This document shows positions 52,724-61,400 of a stretch of DNA of 64,000 nucleotides, in pieces (position 1 is the first letter of the stretch; every line of letters begins with the position of its first letter). Position numbers and translations under genes: made by a program. The notes under the pieces are model-generated. The model worked only from the letters and a program-made list of their open reading frames with translations. It made no database searches and was not told the origin of the DNA. This DNA comes from Bacteroidia bacterium (lineage in GTDB: Bacteria > Bacteroidota > Bacteroidia > Flavobacteriales > Flavobacteriaceae): contig JAUICK010000006.1 of assembly GCA_030427865.1 (NCBI GenBank), positions 1-64,000 on the forward strand. Direction: 5' to 3'.

Positions 52724-53902
52724 TTAATATTCAAAAATACCAAACTCACTTTTAATGGTCAGTTTTTTGGTTTTATTACCTTCTACTCTACCCACAATTT
52801 GGGCATCTACATTAAAAGATTTTGAAATTGAAATAATATCTTCTGCTATTTCTGGAGAAACATACAACTCCATTCTATGACCACAATTGAATACTTGATA
52901 CATTTCTTTCCAATCTGTTTTTGATTGCTCTTGTATCAATTTAAATAAAGGTGGTATTGGAAATAGATTGTCTTTTACAATATGTAAATTGTCTACAAAA
53001 TGTAAGATTTTTGTTTGTGCACCTCCAGAACAATGAATCATTCCATGAACAGTATCAGCAGAATATTTTGATAAAATTTCTTTAATAATTGGCGCATACG
53101 TTCTTGTAGGTGACAATACTAATTTACCAGCATCAATAGGAGAATTGGCTACTTTATCTGTTAATTTTGTATTTCCAGAATACACCAAATCAGATGGTAC
53201 AGCTGCATCAAAACTTTCTGGGTATTTCTCTGCTAAATACTTATGAAAAACATCGTGTCTTGCAGAAGTTAGTCCGTTAGAGCCCATGCCTCCATTATAT
53301 TCGGCTTCGTAAGTTGCTTGTCCAAAAGATGCTAAACCAACAATTACATCGCCTGCTTTTATGTTTGCATTATCAATTACTTCAGAGCGTTTCATTCTTG
53401 CAGTTACCGTAGAATCTACAATAATGGTTCTTACTAAATCACCAACATCTGCAGTTTCTCCTCCTGTTGAATGAATGGTTACTCCGAATTTTTCTAAATC
53501 GTCAATCAATTCTTCTGTTCCGTTAATAATTGCGGATAAAACTTCACCAGGAATTTTACTTTTGTTACGTCCAATAGTTGATGATAACATAATATTATCG
53601 GTTGCACCAACACATAACAAATCATCAATATTCATGATTAACGCATCTTGGGCAATGCCTTTCCATACAGAAACATCACCAGTTTCTTTCCAATACATAT
53701 ACGCTAAAGAAGATTTTGTTCCTGCTCCGTCTGCGTGCATGATTAAACAATATTCATCATCATTAGTTAAATAATCTGGAACAATTTTACAAAATGCTTT
53801 CGGAAATAAACCTTTATCTATATTTTTAATAGCATTGTGTACATCTTCTTTAGATGCTGATACACCTCTTTGGGCGTAACGTTTAGAAACTTCTTGACTC
53901 AT
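52724..53902 (-). CDS. purM: Phosphoribosylformylglycinamidine cyclo-ligase
   Basis: Forms aminoimidazole ribotide (AIR) from FGAM with ATP in purine synthesis. It has 392 residues, the longer Bacteroidota version. Family features are YAQRGVSASKEDV at the N-terminus, HADGAGTKSSLAY near 56-68, GGETADVGDL near 146-155, and IHCSGGAQTKILHF near 292-305. Monocistronic, with a -7 box 19 bp before the start and preceded by the terminator of the GSIII gene. Confidence 0.93.
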   Translation of the reverse strand: MSQEVSKRYAQRGVSASKEDVHNAIKNIDKGLFPKAFCKIVPDYLTNDDEYCLIMHADGAGTKSSLAYMYWKETGDVSVWKGIAQDALIMNIDDLLCVGATDNIMLSSTIGRNKSKIPGEVLSAIINGTEELIDDLEKFGVTIHSTGGETADVGDLVRTIIVDSTVTARMKRSEVIDNANIKAGDVIVGLASFGQATYEAEYNGGMGSNGLTSARHDVFHKYLAEKYPESFDAAVPSDLVYSGNTKLTDKVANSPIDAGKLVLSPTRTYAPIIKEILSKYSADTVHGMIHCSGGAQTKILHFVDNLHIVKDNLFPIPPLFKLIQEQSKTDWKEMYQVFNCGHRMELYVSPEIAEDIISISKSFNVDAQIVGRVEGNKTKKLTIKSEFGIFEY

Positions 53903-53921
53903 GTTGTTGTGTTGTGAGCTG

Positions 53922-53929
53922 CAAATTTA
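53922..53929 (-). promoter_or_regulatory. -7 box of purM
   Basis: Minus-strand TAAATTTG, 19 bp before the purM start. The TTG element is not visible. The stretch where it would lie is the GSIII terminator. Confidence 0.5.
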
Positions 53930-53940
53930 GTCTTTTACGT

Positions 53941-53970
53941 AAAACATCCTACCGTAAAGTAGGATGTTTT
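53941..53970 (-). terminator. Terminator of the GSIII gene
   Basis: Perfect 12-bp stem AAAACATCCTAC / GTAGGATGTTTT with a 6-base loop, 5 bp after the GSIII stop. Confidence 0.85.
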
Positions 53971-53975
53971 TATAA

Positions 53976-56159
53976 TTACTTTGTAAATAATAATTCTCGA
54001 TATTTGGTTAATGGCCATAAATTATCATCTACCATAGTTTCTAACTGATCGCAATGAAATCTTATTTGCTTAAAAAAAGGCTTTACATTATTACAATAAT
54101 TTTCTGCCAATTTTAAACCTACATTTTTATTTGCTTTTGTTTTTGCTTCTTCCATTTTAATTACCAAAGCATTAATTTGAGTAATATGATTAGAGATTGT
54201 CATAATTAACTCTATTTGTTCTTTAGCAATATTCTTATATTCTACACCAAAAATCTCTTTTAAGTTTTTAGTATTTTCTAACAATGTATTTTGATAGTTA
54301 ATTGCTGTAGGGATAATGTGATTCTTTGCAATATCACCTAAAACTCGGGCTTCTATCTGAATCTTTTTTGTATAAGATGCTAAATCTATTTCATAACGAG
54401 CCTCTACTTCTATTTTACTCATTACTTCCATTTCTTCAAACAAATCTATTGCATTTTTAGAAACCTTTACTTTTAAAGCCTCAGGAGTATTTTTATTATT
54501 GCTTAATCCGCGTTTTTTTGCTTCTTTTTCCCAAGCTTCTCCATAACTATCTCCATCAAAACGGATTGACTTAGAATCTTTTATATATTCTCTTAAAATA
54601 TTAAAAACAGCTTCATCTTTTTTCAAACCTTTTTTATCAATTAAGGCGTCTACCTCAATTTTAAATTCTTTTAATTGTTTTGCAACAATGGTATTTAAAA
54701 CCGTCATTGGTATGGCACAATTTGCTGATGACCCAACTGCTCTAAATTCAAATTTATTTCCAGTAAATGCAAATGGTGAGGTTCTGTTTCTGTCTGTATT
54801 ATCTAATAAAATCTCAGGAATTTTACCAATAATATTTAGCTTTAAATCTGTTTTCTCTTGAGGAGACAATTTTCCTTTGGTTACATTTTCAAGTTCGTCT
54901 AAAACTGCTGATAATTGACTTCCAATAAATACCGAAATAATTGCTGGTGGTGCCTCATTTGCCCCCAATCTATGTTCGTTTGTTGCTGATGCAATAGAAG
55001 CTCTTAACAATTCTTCATACTTATAAACTGCTTTAATGGTATTTACAAAAAAGGTTAAGAACTGTAAGTTTTTCATGGGTGTTTTTCCAGGGCTCAACAA
55101 GTTGGTTCCATTATCTGATGTTAATGACCAATTGTTATGTTTACCAGAACCATTTACTCCAACAAATGGTTTTTCGTGGAATAGTACTTTAAATTTATGT
55201 CTGCGTGATACTTTTTGCATCACATCCATTAATAAAGAATTGTGGTCTACAGCTAAATTGGCTTCTTCAAAAATTGGAGCTACCTCAAACTGATTGGGAG
55301 CCACTTCATTATGTCTTGTTTTTACAGGAATTCCCAACAACATGCATTCTTGTTCTAAATCTTGCATAAAACTCATTGCCCTTGCAGGTATGGTTCCAAA
55401 ATAATGATCATCTAACTGCTGACCTTTAGCTGGAATATGCCCTAATAATGTTCTACCTGTTAATTGAATATCTGGTCTTGAAAGTGCCAAAGCATCATCA
55501 ATTAAAAAAAACTCTTGTTCCCAACCTAAAGTGGCACTTACTTTACTTGCATTTTTATCAAAGTATTTACAAACAGCAGTGGCATGGGTATCTATGGCCT
55601 GTAATGCTCTTAACAGTGGTGTTTTATTGTCTAATGCTTCTCCAGTATAAGCCACAAATATTGTGGGAATACATAAAGTAGTTTCATAAATAAATGCTGG
55701 AGATGTTGGGTCCCAAGCTGTATATCCTCTTGCCTCAAAAGTGTTTCTAATGCCTCCATGAGGAAAACTTGAGGCATCTGGTTCTTGCTGAACCAATTGT
55801 TCTCCATCAAATTTTTCCATAGCCAAACTACCATTAATTGATTCGAAAAAAGCATCGTGTTTTTCTGCTGTAGCTCCTGTAAGTGGCTGAAACCAATGCG
55901 TGTAATGCGTTGCGCCTTTAGACATTGCCCAATCTTTCATGCTCACTGCAACTTGGTCTGCAATTTTACGATCTATTTTAGTTCCATGCTCAATGGCATT
56001 CATTACACTTTCATAAGCAGAACGTGTAAGGTACTGTTGCATAGCATGTTTATTAAAAACATTTTGACCAAAAAGAGTGGATCTTTTCTCGCTTTGCACC
56101 ACCTTTACAGGATTTCTATTTAAAGTTTCTTGTAAAGCATTGAATCTAATCCTTGACAT
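53976..56159 (-). CDS. glnN: Glutamine synthetase type III
   Basis: ATP-dependent amidation of glutamate by the large GSIII form. It has 727 residues with an N-terminal GSIII-specific domain (about 1-165), the catalytic core (LGWEQEFFLID near 206-216; NGSGKHNNWSLT near 333-344; FEFRAVGSSAN near 455-465), and a long helical C-terminus. It has its own terminator and is divergent from a GSII gene. Having both forms side by side is noted in the findings. No GlnK or NtrC gene is in the window. Confidence 0.95.
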   Translation of the reverse strand: MSRIRFNALQETLNRNPVKVVQSEKRSTLFGQNVFNKHAMQQYLTRSAYESVMNAIEHGTKIDRKIADQVAVSMKDWAMSKGATHYTHWFQPLTGATAEKHDAFFESINGSLAMEKFDGEQLVQQEPDASSFPHGGIRNTFEARGYTAWDPTSPAFIYETTLCIPTIFVAYTGEALDNKTPLLRALQAIDTHATAVCKYFDKNASKVSATLGWEQEFFLIDDALALSRPDIQLTGRTLLGHIPAKGQQLDDHYFGTIPARAMSFMQDLEQECMLLGIPVKTRHNEVAPNQFEVAPIFEEANLAVDHNSLLMDVMQKVSRRHKFKVLFHEKPFVGVNGSGKHNNWSLTSDNGTNLLSPGKTPMKNLQFLTFFVNTIKAVYKYEELLRASIASATNEHRLGANEAPPAIISVFIGSQLSAVLDELENVTKGKLSPQEKTDLKLNIIGKIPEILLDNTDRNRTSPFAFTGNKFEFRAVGSSANCAIPMTVLNTIVAKQLKEFKIEVDALIDKKGLKKDEAVFNILREYIKDSKSIRFDGDSYGEAWEKEAKKRGLSNNKNTPEALKVKVSKNAIDLFEEMEVMSKIEVEARYEIDLASYTKKIQIEARVLGDIAKNHIIPTAINYQNTLLENTKNLKEIFGVEYKNIAKEQIELIMTISNHITQINALVIKMEEAKTKANKNVGLKLAENYCNNVKPFFKQIRFHCDQLETMVDDNLWPLTKYRELLFTK

Positions 56160-56194
56160 ATTGCTAATATTTTATGCTTATTTTTAATTTTATA

Positions 56195-56202
56195 CAAATA
56201 TA
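56195..56202 (-). promoter_or_regulatory. -7 box of the GSIII gene
   Basis: Minus-strand TATATTTG, 35 bp before the GSIII start, in the 170-bp spacer shared with GSII. The TTG element is not seen at standard distance. Confidence 0.5.
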
Positions 56203-56329
56203 CCCTTTCAAAATTAGGGATAAAATTATTTTTTAATGTTTTTTAATATTTTACCCCTCTTTTTTTTGATATGTAAGTAAAATATTTGATTTTTGTACCA
56301 CAAACATCACATAAACAATTATTTAAATT

Positions 56330-57346
56330 ATGGCAAAAATTAAATTAGAATACATTTGGCTTGATGGTCATTTTCCTACTCAAAACATGAGAAGTAAAAC
56401 GAAAGTTGAAGAACATGAAAACTTTCAAGGTACAATTGAAGAACTAGATAACTGGTCTTTTGATGGAAGTTCTACTGAGCAGGCGTCTGGAGGGTCTTCA
56501 GATTGTTTATTAAAACCTGTTGCAATCTACAATGATCCAACAAGGAAAAATGGATATTTAGTAATGTCTGAAGTTTTAAGTGCAGATGGAACGCCACACC
56601 CATCTAATGCAAGAGCTCAAATTGATGATGATAATGATGATTTTTGGTTTGGTTTTGAACAAGAATATTTCTTAATGGACACAAAAACTGACTTACCTTT
56701 AGGTTTCCCGCGTGGAGGATTCCCTGGACCACAAGGTAAATATTACTGTTCTGTTGGTGGTAGATATACTTGGGGTAGAGATTTTGTTGAAGAACATGCA
56801 GACTTATGTATTGATGCTGGTTTAAATTTTGAAGGTATTAACCAAGAAGTTGCTCCAGGTCAATGGGAGTTTCAATTATTTGCTAAAGGAGCCAAAAAAG
56901 CTGGGGACGAAATTTGGGTTGCTCGTTATTTATTAGATAGATTAACAGAAAAGTATGGATATTATATTGAGTATCATCCAAAACCTGTAAAAGGAGACTG
57001 GAATGGTTCTGGTATGCATGCAAACTTCTCTAACACTACTTTAAGAACTTGTGGTTCTAAAGAGGTTTATGAAAAAATTTGTGAAGCTTTTAGACCGGTT
57101 ACAAAAGAACACATAGATGTTTATGGTGAATTTAATGATGAACGTTTAACTGGTTTACATGAAACTGCTCATGTTTCTGATTTTTCTTATGGGGTTTCAG
57201 ATAGAGGTGCTTCTATTAGAATTCCTATTATTACCGTAGAAAAAGGATGGAAAGGTTGGTTAGAAGACAGAAGACCTGCTTCTAATGGAGATCCATACAA
57301 AATTGCTGGTAGAATTATTAAGACTGTAAAGTCTGCTAATATTTAG
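56330..57346 (+). CDS. Glutamine synthetase type II (eukaryote-like)
   Basis: A 338-residue GSII, the short, eukaryote-like glutamine synthetase, making glutamine from glutamate and ammonia. The beta-grasp domain (about 1-90; WSFDGSSTEQASG) is followed by the catalytic core: FGFEQEYFLMD near 106-116, ATP and metal residues in GINQEVAPGQWEFQ near 167-180, and NGSGMHANFS near 226-235. It is divergent from GSIII over a 170-bp spacer and ends at a strong bidirectional terminator. Confidence 0.95.
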   Translation: MAKIKLEYIWLDGHFPTQNMRSKTKVEEHENFQGTIEELDNWSFDGSSTEQASGGSSDCLLKPVAIYNDPTRKNGYLVMSEVLSADGTPHPSNARAQIDDDNDDFWFGFEQEYFLMDTKTDLPLGFPRGGFPGPQGKYYCSVGGRYTWGRDFVEEHADLCIDAGLNFEGINQEVAPGQWEFQLFAKGAKKAGDEIWVARYLLDRLTEKYGYYIEYHPKPVKGDWNGSGMHANFSNTTLRTCGSKEVYEKICEAFRPVTKEHIDVYGEFNDERLTGLHETAHVSDFSYGVSDRGASIRIPIITVEKGWKGWLEDRRPASNGDPYKIAGRIIKTVKSANI

Positions 57347-57363
57347 TAAGAAATTACACACAT

Positions 57364-57397
57364 AAAAAAAGGTTCGCAAATTGCGAACCTTTTTTTA
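57364..57397. terminator. Bidirectional terminator after GSII
   Basis: Long inverted repeat centred on GGTTCGCAA / TTGCGAACC, flanked by A and T runs. It serves the convergent GSII and CaCA antiporter genes. Confidence 0.9.
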
Positions 57398-57406
57398 TAT
57401 AAATTT

Positions 57407-58342
57407 TTAAATCGTAAAATAAATAAAAGCAACATAAGCTAACAATAAGATACCTCCATCTTTCCAATCTAAACGACTTCCTTTCGGAATAAAAACTAAT
57501 GGTAGTATAACAAAAGAAATTCCTAACATCCAATAAATATCATTGGTTAACAAACCATTATCTTTAAGTGTTACTGGAGTAATCATAGAGGTAATTCCTA
57601 ACACCGCCAAAATATTAAACACATTTGAACCTATAAGATTCCCTAAAGAAATTGCCTTTTCTTTCTTTAAAACTGCTATAATAGATGCTGCCAACTCAGG
57701 TATACTTGTTCCAATAGAAACAACTGTAACTCCAATTATTCGTTCGCTAACACCAAAATCTTTTGCTAAAGAAGTAGCTCCTTTTATTAATAATTCTGAC
57801 CCACCCCATAAACCTATTCCTCCTATAACCAAGAACAAGACTATTTTATGTAAAGGTAAAGGCCTATCATCTTCTGGTAATTCATCTACAATCGCCGTTT
57901 TTTGAAATCGTAAAAGATAAATTAGAAAAATTATTAAAAAAGAAAACAGAATTACACCTTCTGTTTGTTTAATTACTCCATCTCCGCTTAAAAAAAGAAA
58001 CAATAACCCAGAGGCAATCATCATTACTGGCCAATCCGTTTTGTAAAAACTTTTTTGAACATGCATTGTTCCAAGCAACAGAGTAATTCCTAAAACCAAA
58101 CCTAAATTGGCAATATTAGAACCAATTACATTTCCTAAAGCTAAATCTGAAGAACCGCTTAAAGCGGCATTTATACTTACAATAAGCTCTGGTGCAGAAG
58201 TAGCAAAAGAAACCACTGTCATTCCAATAACAATTTTTGGTATATCTAATTTAAGTGATAATGCAACAGCAGATTTTAACAACCAGTTACCGCCTAAAAT
58301 CAAAAACACCAAACCAACTATTATTAATAAAAAGTTCATCAA
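57407..58342 (-). CDS. Calcium/sodium antiporter (CaCA family)
   Basis: A 311-residue inner-membrane exchanger (YrbG-like) that expels Ca2+ in exchange for Na+ or H+. About ten helices form two inverted repeats. The alpha-1 motif is VSFATSAPELIVSI with LGNVIGSNIANLGLVLGI (about 44-88), the alpha-2 motif VSIGTSIPELAASI with LGNLIGSNVFNILAVLGI (about 206-250). All key acidic and glycine residues are intact. Monocistronic. Confidence 0.93.
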   Translation of the reverse strand: MMNFLLIIVGLVFLILGGNWLLKSAVALSLKLDIPKIVIGMTVVSFATSAPELIVSINAALSGSSDLALGNVIGSNIANLGLVLGITLLLGTMHVQKSFYKTDWPVMMIASGLLFLFLSGDGVIKQTEGVILFSFLIIFLIYLLRFQKTAIVDELPEDDRPLPLHKIVLFLVIGGIGLWGGSELLIKGATSLAKDFGVSERIIGVTVVSIGTSIPELAASIIAVLKKEKAISLGNLIGSNVFNILAVLGITSMITPVTLKDNGLLTNDIYWMLGISFVILPLVFIPKGSRLDWKDGGILLLAYVAFIYFTI

Positions 58343-58781
58343 TTTAATTTTTGACGAAGATACATTTTTATGACTTTAGAGTAAAAGGAAAAAATGAAAA
58401 GACAAAAAAATAGGATTTGAAAAATCTTTTCTCCTTTACTTTTATTTTTTTTGTTTTAGGCCTCCTTTACAAACTAACACAATAACATAAAAAATAATTT
58501 TATAGTAATATATTATAATAATAATTAAACAATTATAATTACATTTTATAACAAATATTGTTTTTTTAGTTATAAATACAAAATCAATTAGATTAATATA
58601 GTTCAAATTATTTGGTAGAGACAATTCAATCATCATATATTGAAAAAACAATTTCGAAATTGACTAAAATTACTAACTCAAAACACACTATTATGATTAT
58701 TATCTTATTGGATTCTATTAAAAAACTCTCTGAAATTATTTTTCAAATCTTATTTTAATTAACTATTTAAAAACAACCGCT
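58343..58781. other. Intergenic region between CaCA antiporter and SPFH protein
   Basis: About 440 bp, extremely AT-rich. A 69-codon minus-strand frame at 58442-58651 is made of low-complexity codons and looks spurious. An imperfect inverted repeat is seen (GTAAAAGGA near 58381, TCCTTTAC near 58432). No consensus promoter is clear for the SPFH gene. Confidence 0.5.
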
Positions 58782-60116
58782 ATGTTAACACTTATTGGAA
58801 TTATACTAATTGTTGCCGGAATAGCAACAATACTATTAAAAAACTTCTTTAAACTTAATGATTCATTAAATTGGATAAACACAAAAAGGAGCTTTCAAAT
58901 TGTATTCTTAGGAATACTAATGACCGTATTAAATGGAATGTTTTTTTACGCTGATGCTGGTACAGCCTATGCTGTTCAATATCTATCTGGTGGAGATAAA
59001 ATGATAACCACCCAAGGCTTAAAACTGAAATGGTGGGGTAGAATTATTCCGCTTTCTTATGAAACCTCTATTAAAGATATTATTGTTGATAATGTTTCTG
59101 AATTACCCGAAACAAGCCAAGGCATTTACAATAGAAAGGCTCAGAAATGGGAATTTAGTGACGCCATAAAAGCAGAAATAAGTACATCTGTAATTGTTGG
59201 AGTAAATATTAACGATGAAGAAGTTTTTCTAAATATGGCAGATAGAAACAAAAGTGAAGCAAAATTAATCTATGGTAGAGTAATGCCCAACATAGATGCT
59301 GCCATAAAAAACACATGCAAATTAATGGATGCACAAGATTATATTTCTGGACAAGCATCAGATTTTGACCGCTACTTTAGAGATCAATTAGAAAATGGAA
59401 TGTATCAAGTAGAACAATATTATGAGTCTGAAAACTCTAATGAAATTTTAGGAGACACAACTACTGTTAGAAAAATAAATGTAGGAAAATCAAGTAAACA
59501 GAAAAAGTTTAGAATAAAAAAAGATGCAAATGGTAACATCATTAGAGATAACTCAAACACATTAAAACAGTATGGATTAAAAATTTACCAAGCTCAAGTT
59601 ACTGGTATTGACTGGGAATCTTCTTTTGATGAGCGTTTAGATTTGCAAAAAAATGAAGTTGCACAAACCCAACTAGAGAAACAACAAGCAGAACGCGAGT
59701 ATTATAGAGCTAAAAAAGAAGTAGCTAAAGGTGAATCTGAAAAAGCAAAAGAAAGAGCAAGATTAGAAAAAATTCAAATTCAACAAACAATTGAAGCTGA
59801 AACTGCCGCAAAAGTAGCAGGTTTTAATTTAATCAAAGAAAAAAAACAATTCGAAGTAGAACAATTTAAAGCTAAAAGTAAAAAAGTGGCTGCTGATGCT
59901 CAATATTATGAAAATGCAAAATTGGTAAGTGCAGGTTTAACTCCGCAAGAAAGAGCTGAATGGGAATACAAAACAGCAGTTGGTGTTGCTGGGCAAATTA
60001 AAGATTTAAGACTACCATCTACCTATATTACAGGAAGTAAAAACGGAAATGATAATCTTTTAAACTCTTTAATTGGGGCAGATTTAGCTAAAAGAATGAT
60101 GACTAAGAAAAAATAA
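58782..60116 (+). CDS. SPFH/band-7 domain membrane protein
   Basis: A 444-residue protein with two N-terminal hydrophobic helices (about 2-20 and 38-57), a band-7 (SPFH) domain (about 60-285; EISTSVIVGVNINDEEVFL) and a long charged coiled coil (about 285-370; QTQLEKQQAEREYYRAKKEV). It ends in a short tail, GADLAKRMMTKKK. Such proteins (flotillin, prohibitin, HflK-like) assemble into membrane scaffolds and influence proteases or membrane domains. The partner is unknown, and no NfeD gene is adjacent. A 50-codon gene follows after 76 bp. Confidence 0.88.
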   Translation: MLTLIGIILIVAGIATILLKNFFKLNDSLNWINTKRSFQIVFLGILMTVLNGMFFYADAGTAYAVQYLSGGDKMITTQGLKLKWWGRIIPLSYETSIKDIIVDNVSELPETSQGIYNRKAQKWEFSDAIKAEISTSVIVGVNINDEEVFLNMADRNKSEAKLIYGRVMPNIDAAIKNTCKLMDAQDYISGQASDFDRYFRDQLENGMYQVEQYYESENSNEILGDTTTVRKINVGKSSKQKKFRIKKDANGNIIRDNSNTLKQYGLKIYQAQVTGIDWESSFDERLDLQKNEVAQTQLEKQQAEREYYRAKKEVAKGESEKAKERARLEKIQIQQTIEAETAAKVAGFNLIKEKKQFEVEQFKAKSKKVAADAQYYENAKLVSAGLTPQERAEWEYKTAVGVAGQIKDLRLPSTYITGSKNGNDNLLNSLIGADLAKRMMTKKK

Positions 60117-60192
60117 CTTGGTTTAAACAACTCTTTCTAACGATAGATAGAGTTGTTTATTTTCAGTAAATTTGATATCTAATTTACGACTA

Positions 60193-60345
60193 ATGAAAAA
60201 ACAAGTTTTTAAAATTCTTGCAAAAATTAATAAATTGATTTTACCTTCTTTTACAAAAAAAGAATTGGATATTTCTAAAGCAACTAAAATACAATTAGCA
60301 ATAATTGGCTGGAGAGCTTTTGTAACATTAAATTCATTAGATTAA
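60193..60345 (+). CDS. Small conserved-looking protein (50 aa)
   Basis: A 50-codon frame, starting MKKQVFKILAKINKLILPSF and ending WRAFVTLNSLD. It is rich in lysine and leucine, mostly helical, and lacks a signal peptide. Similar short proteins are familiar in other flavobacteria, so I judge it real, but I have no function for it. It sits between the SPFH gene and the DUF2007 gene, 12 bp before the latter, in the same direction. Confidence 0.6.
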   Translation: MKKQVFKILAKINKLILPSFTKKELDISKATKIQLAIIGWRAFVTLNSLD

Positions 60346-60357
60346 AATAAAAACATC

Positions 60358-60588
60358 ATGTCTACAGAACACATTAAAATATTCTCAGGATCTTCTATTA
60401 TTGTTAGAGGGTTGCAAAATTTATTAGATAACAATAAAATTCACTATATCATTAAAGACAATTTTGAATCGGCAAGATTAGCCGGTTTTGGAGAACAAAT
60501 GAACGCAGTTGAAGTCTATGTTTTAAACTCAGATCAAGAAAAAGCAGAAAGCATTGTAAATAATTATAGAAAAGAAATAAATTCATAA
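60358..60588 (+). CDS. DUF2007 family protein
   Basis: A 76-residue protein covering a whole DUF2007 domain (putative signal-transducing protein, ferredoxin-like fold). HIKIFSGSSIIVRGLQNLLD at the N-terminus and VEVYVLNSDQEKAESIV near residues 51-67 are typical. The function is unknown. It is 12 bp after the 50-codon gene and likely cotranscribed with it. Confidence 0.85.
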   Translation: MSTEHIKIFSGSSIIVRGLQNLLDNNKIHYIIKDNFESARLAGFGEQMNAVEVYVLNSDQEKAESIVNNYRKEINS

Positions 60589-60626
60589 AAAAGTACAATT
60601 GCCTTTCTAATTTCAAAAAATGCTTT

Positions 60627-60634
60627 TATATTTG
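60627..60634 (+). promoter_or_regulatory. -7 box of tRNA-Arg
   Basis: TATATTTG followed by CAGCCGCT. The 16-base string TATATTTGCAGCCGCT is identical to the rRNA promoter P3 (minus strand, 1208-1223). The nearest upstream TTG is 25 bp away, longer than usual. Confidence 0.7.
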
Positions 60635-60645
60635 CAGCCGCTTAA

Positions 60646-60719
60646 GGCCACGTGGCGCAACTGAATAGCGCATCTGATTACGGCTCAGAAGGTTGCAGGT
60701 TTGAATCCTGCCGTGGTCA
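60646..60719 (+). tRNA. tRNA-Arg (ACG)
   Basis: A 74-nt cloverleaf. The acceptor stem GGCCACG pairs with CGTGGTC (one G-U), discriminator A. The anticodon stem is TCTGA / TCAGA with loop TTACGGC, giving anticodon ACG (60680-60682), read as ICG after deamination. The T-arm is GCAGG-TTTGAAT-CCTGC. CCA is not encoded. Confidence 0.97.
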
Positions 60720-60721
60720 CA

Positions 60722-60751
60722 AAAACTCATCTTTTTAAGGTGAGTTTTTTT
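60722..60751 (+). terminator. Terminator of tRNA-Arg
   Basis: Stem AAAACTCATC / GGTGAGTTTT (one T-G pair), 7-base loop, then a T-run. It starts two bases after the tRNA 3' end. Confidence 0.85.
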
Positions 60752-60776
60752 ATTTAAAATAAGTTTTTTTTAAATG

Positions 60777-60808
60777 AAAAAGACCTTGAAAAAATTCAAG
60801 GTCTTTTT
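60777..60808 (-). terminator. Terminator of the PID-CTERM-like gene
   Basis: Perfect 14-bp stem AAAAAGACCTTGAA / TTCAAGGTCTTTTT with a 4-base loop, 24 bp after the stop of the gene at 60833 on the minus strand. Confidence 0.9.
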
Positions 60809-60832
60809 GCCTAACCAAACTTAGTATAAAAA

Positions 60833-61021
60833 CTAACTACTACTATCTTTAACGATCTTTGTAGATCCATATATTACACCTAATAAAAACAACATTCCTG
60901 CAACACCATCTATTGGTAAACCTGGTGGCGGTGGCGGTGGTGCTGGTGGTGGAACCACCTGAGAATACCCGATTAACGGAAACATAAGTATAATTCCAAC
61001 AATTATGATTCTTCTTAACAC
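60833..61021 (-). CDS. Small exported protein with PID-CTERM-like tail (62 aa)
   Basis: A 62-residue protein with a signal peptide (1-20, ending IGYSQ), a proline-rich stretch (PPPAPPPPPPG, 24-34), then PIDGVAGMLFLLGVIYG and a short polar end. A proline-rich spacer followed by PIDG, a hydrophobic helix and a charged tail resembles the PID-CTERM sorting signal of Bacteroidota. Here it is nearly the entire mature protein. The start is GTG. A strong terminator follows, supporting a real gene. No sorting enzyme is visible in the window. Confidence 0.72.
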   Translation of the reverse strand: MLRRIIIVGIILMFPLIGYSQVVPPPAPPPPPPGLPIDGVAGMLFLLGVIYGSTKIVKDSSS

Positions 61022-61125
61022 TACTTTATTGTTTCTTATTTATTTAGACCCTCTTTAACTTTGAAAGTCACTACAAATAAATTAAAAAATAGAAAGTTTT
61101 TTTATACTTTTCGGTGAATGGTAGT

Positions 61126-61398
61126 TTAATGAAGATATTGCTTAATCATTAATCGATGTTCGGGAATACTCTTATCGTAATTTTTAACTAACAATTCTAT
61201 TATTTCAGGAGTTTTTACTCCAATATCACTTTTATGATAATACCTTGAAACATATAAATTATAAGAATCTATATTCTTTTCAAAAATTAAAAAATGAGTA
61301 TCGTTTAATTCAGAAAAGCAAATTTCATTTCCTGAAAAGGCCTGAGATTTATCAACAAAAAAATCAGAAAACTCGTAATACTTAAAAACGTTCTCCAT
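61126..61398 (-). CDS. Hypothetical protein (90 aa)
   Basis: A 90-residue cytoplasmic protein that I do not recognise. It lacks a signal peptide and membrane helices and is rich in aromatic and acidic residues (KYYEFSDFFVD, NLYVSRYYHKSD). It starts 2 bp after the clpS stop, so it belongs to the prmA-clpS operon. A function linked to proteolysis would be a guess. Confidence 0.6.
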   Translation of the reverse strand: MENVFKYYEFSDFFVDKSQAFSGNEICFSELNDTHFLIFEKNIDSYNLYVSRYYHKSDIGVKTPEIIELLVKNYDKSIPEHRLMIKQYLH

Positions 61399-61400
61399 TT

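Noticed and set aside
58442..58651. 69-codon minus-strand frame
   Set aside because: Low-complexity AT-rich codons giving runs of I, Y and K, with no start context or neighbours. Probably chance.
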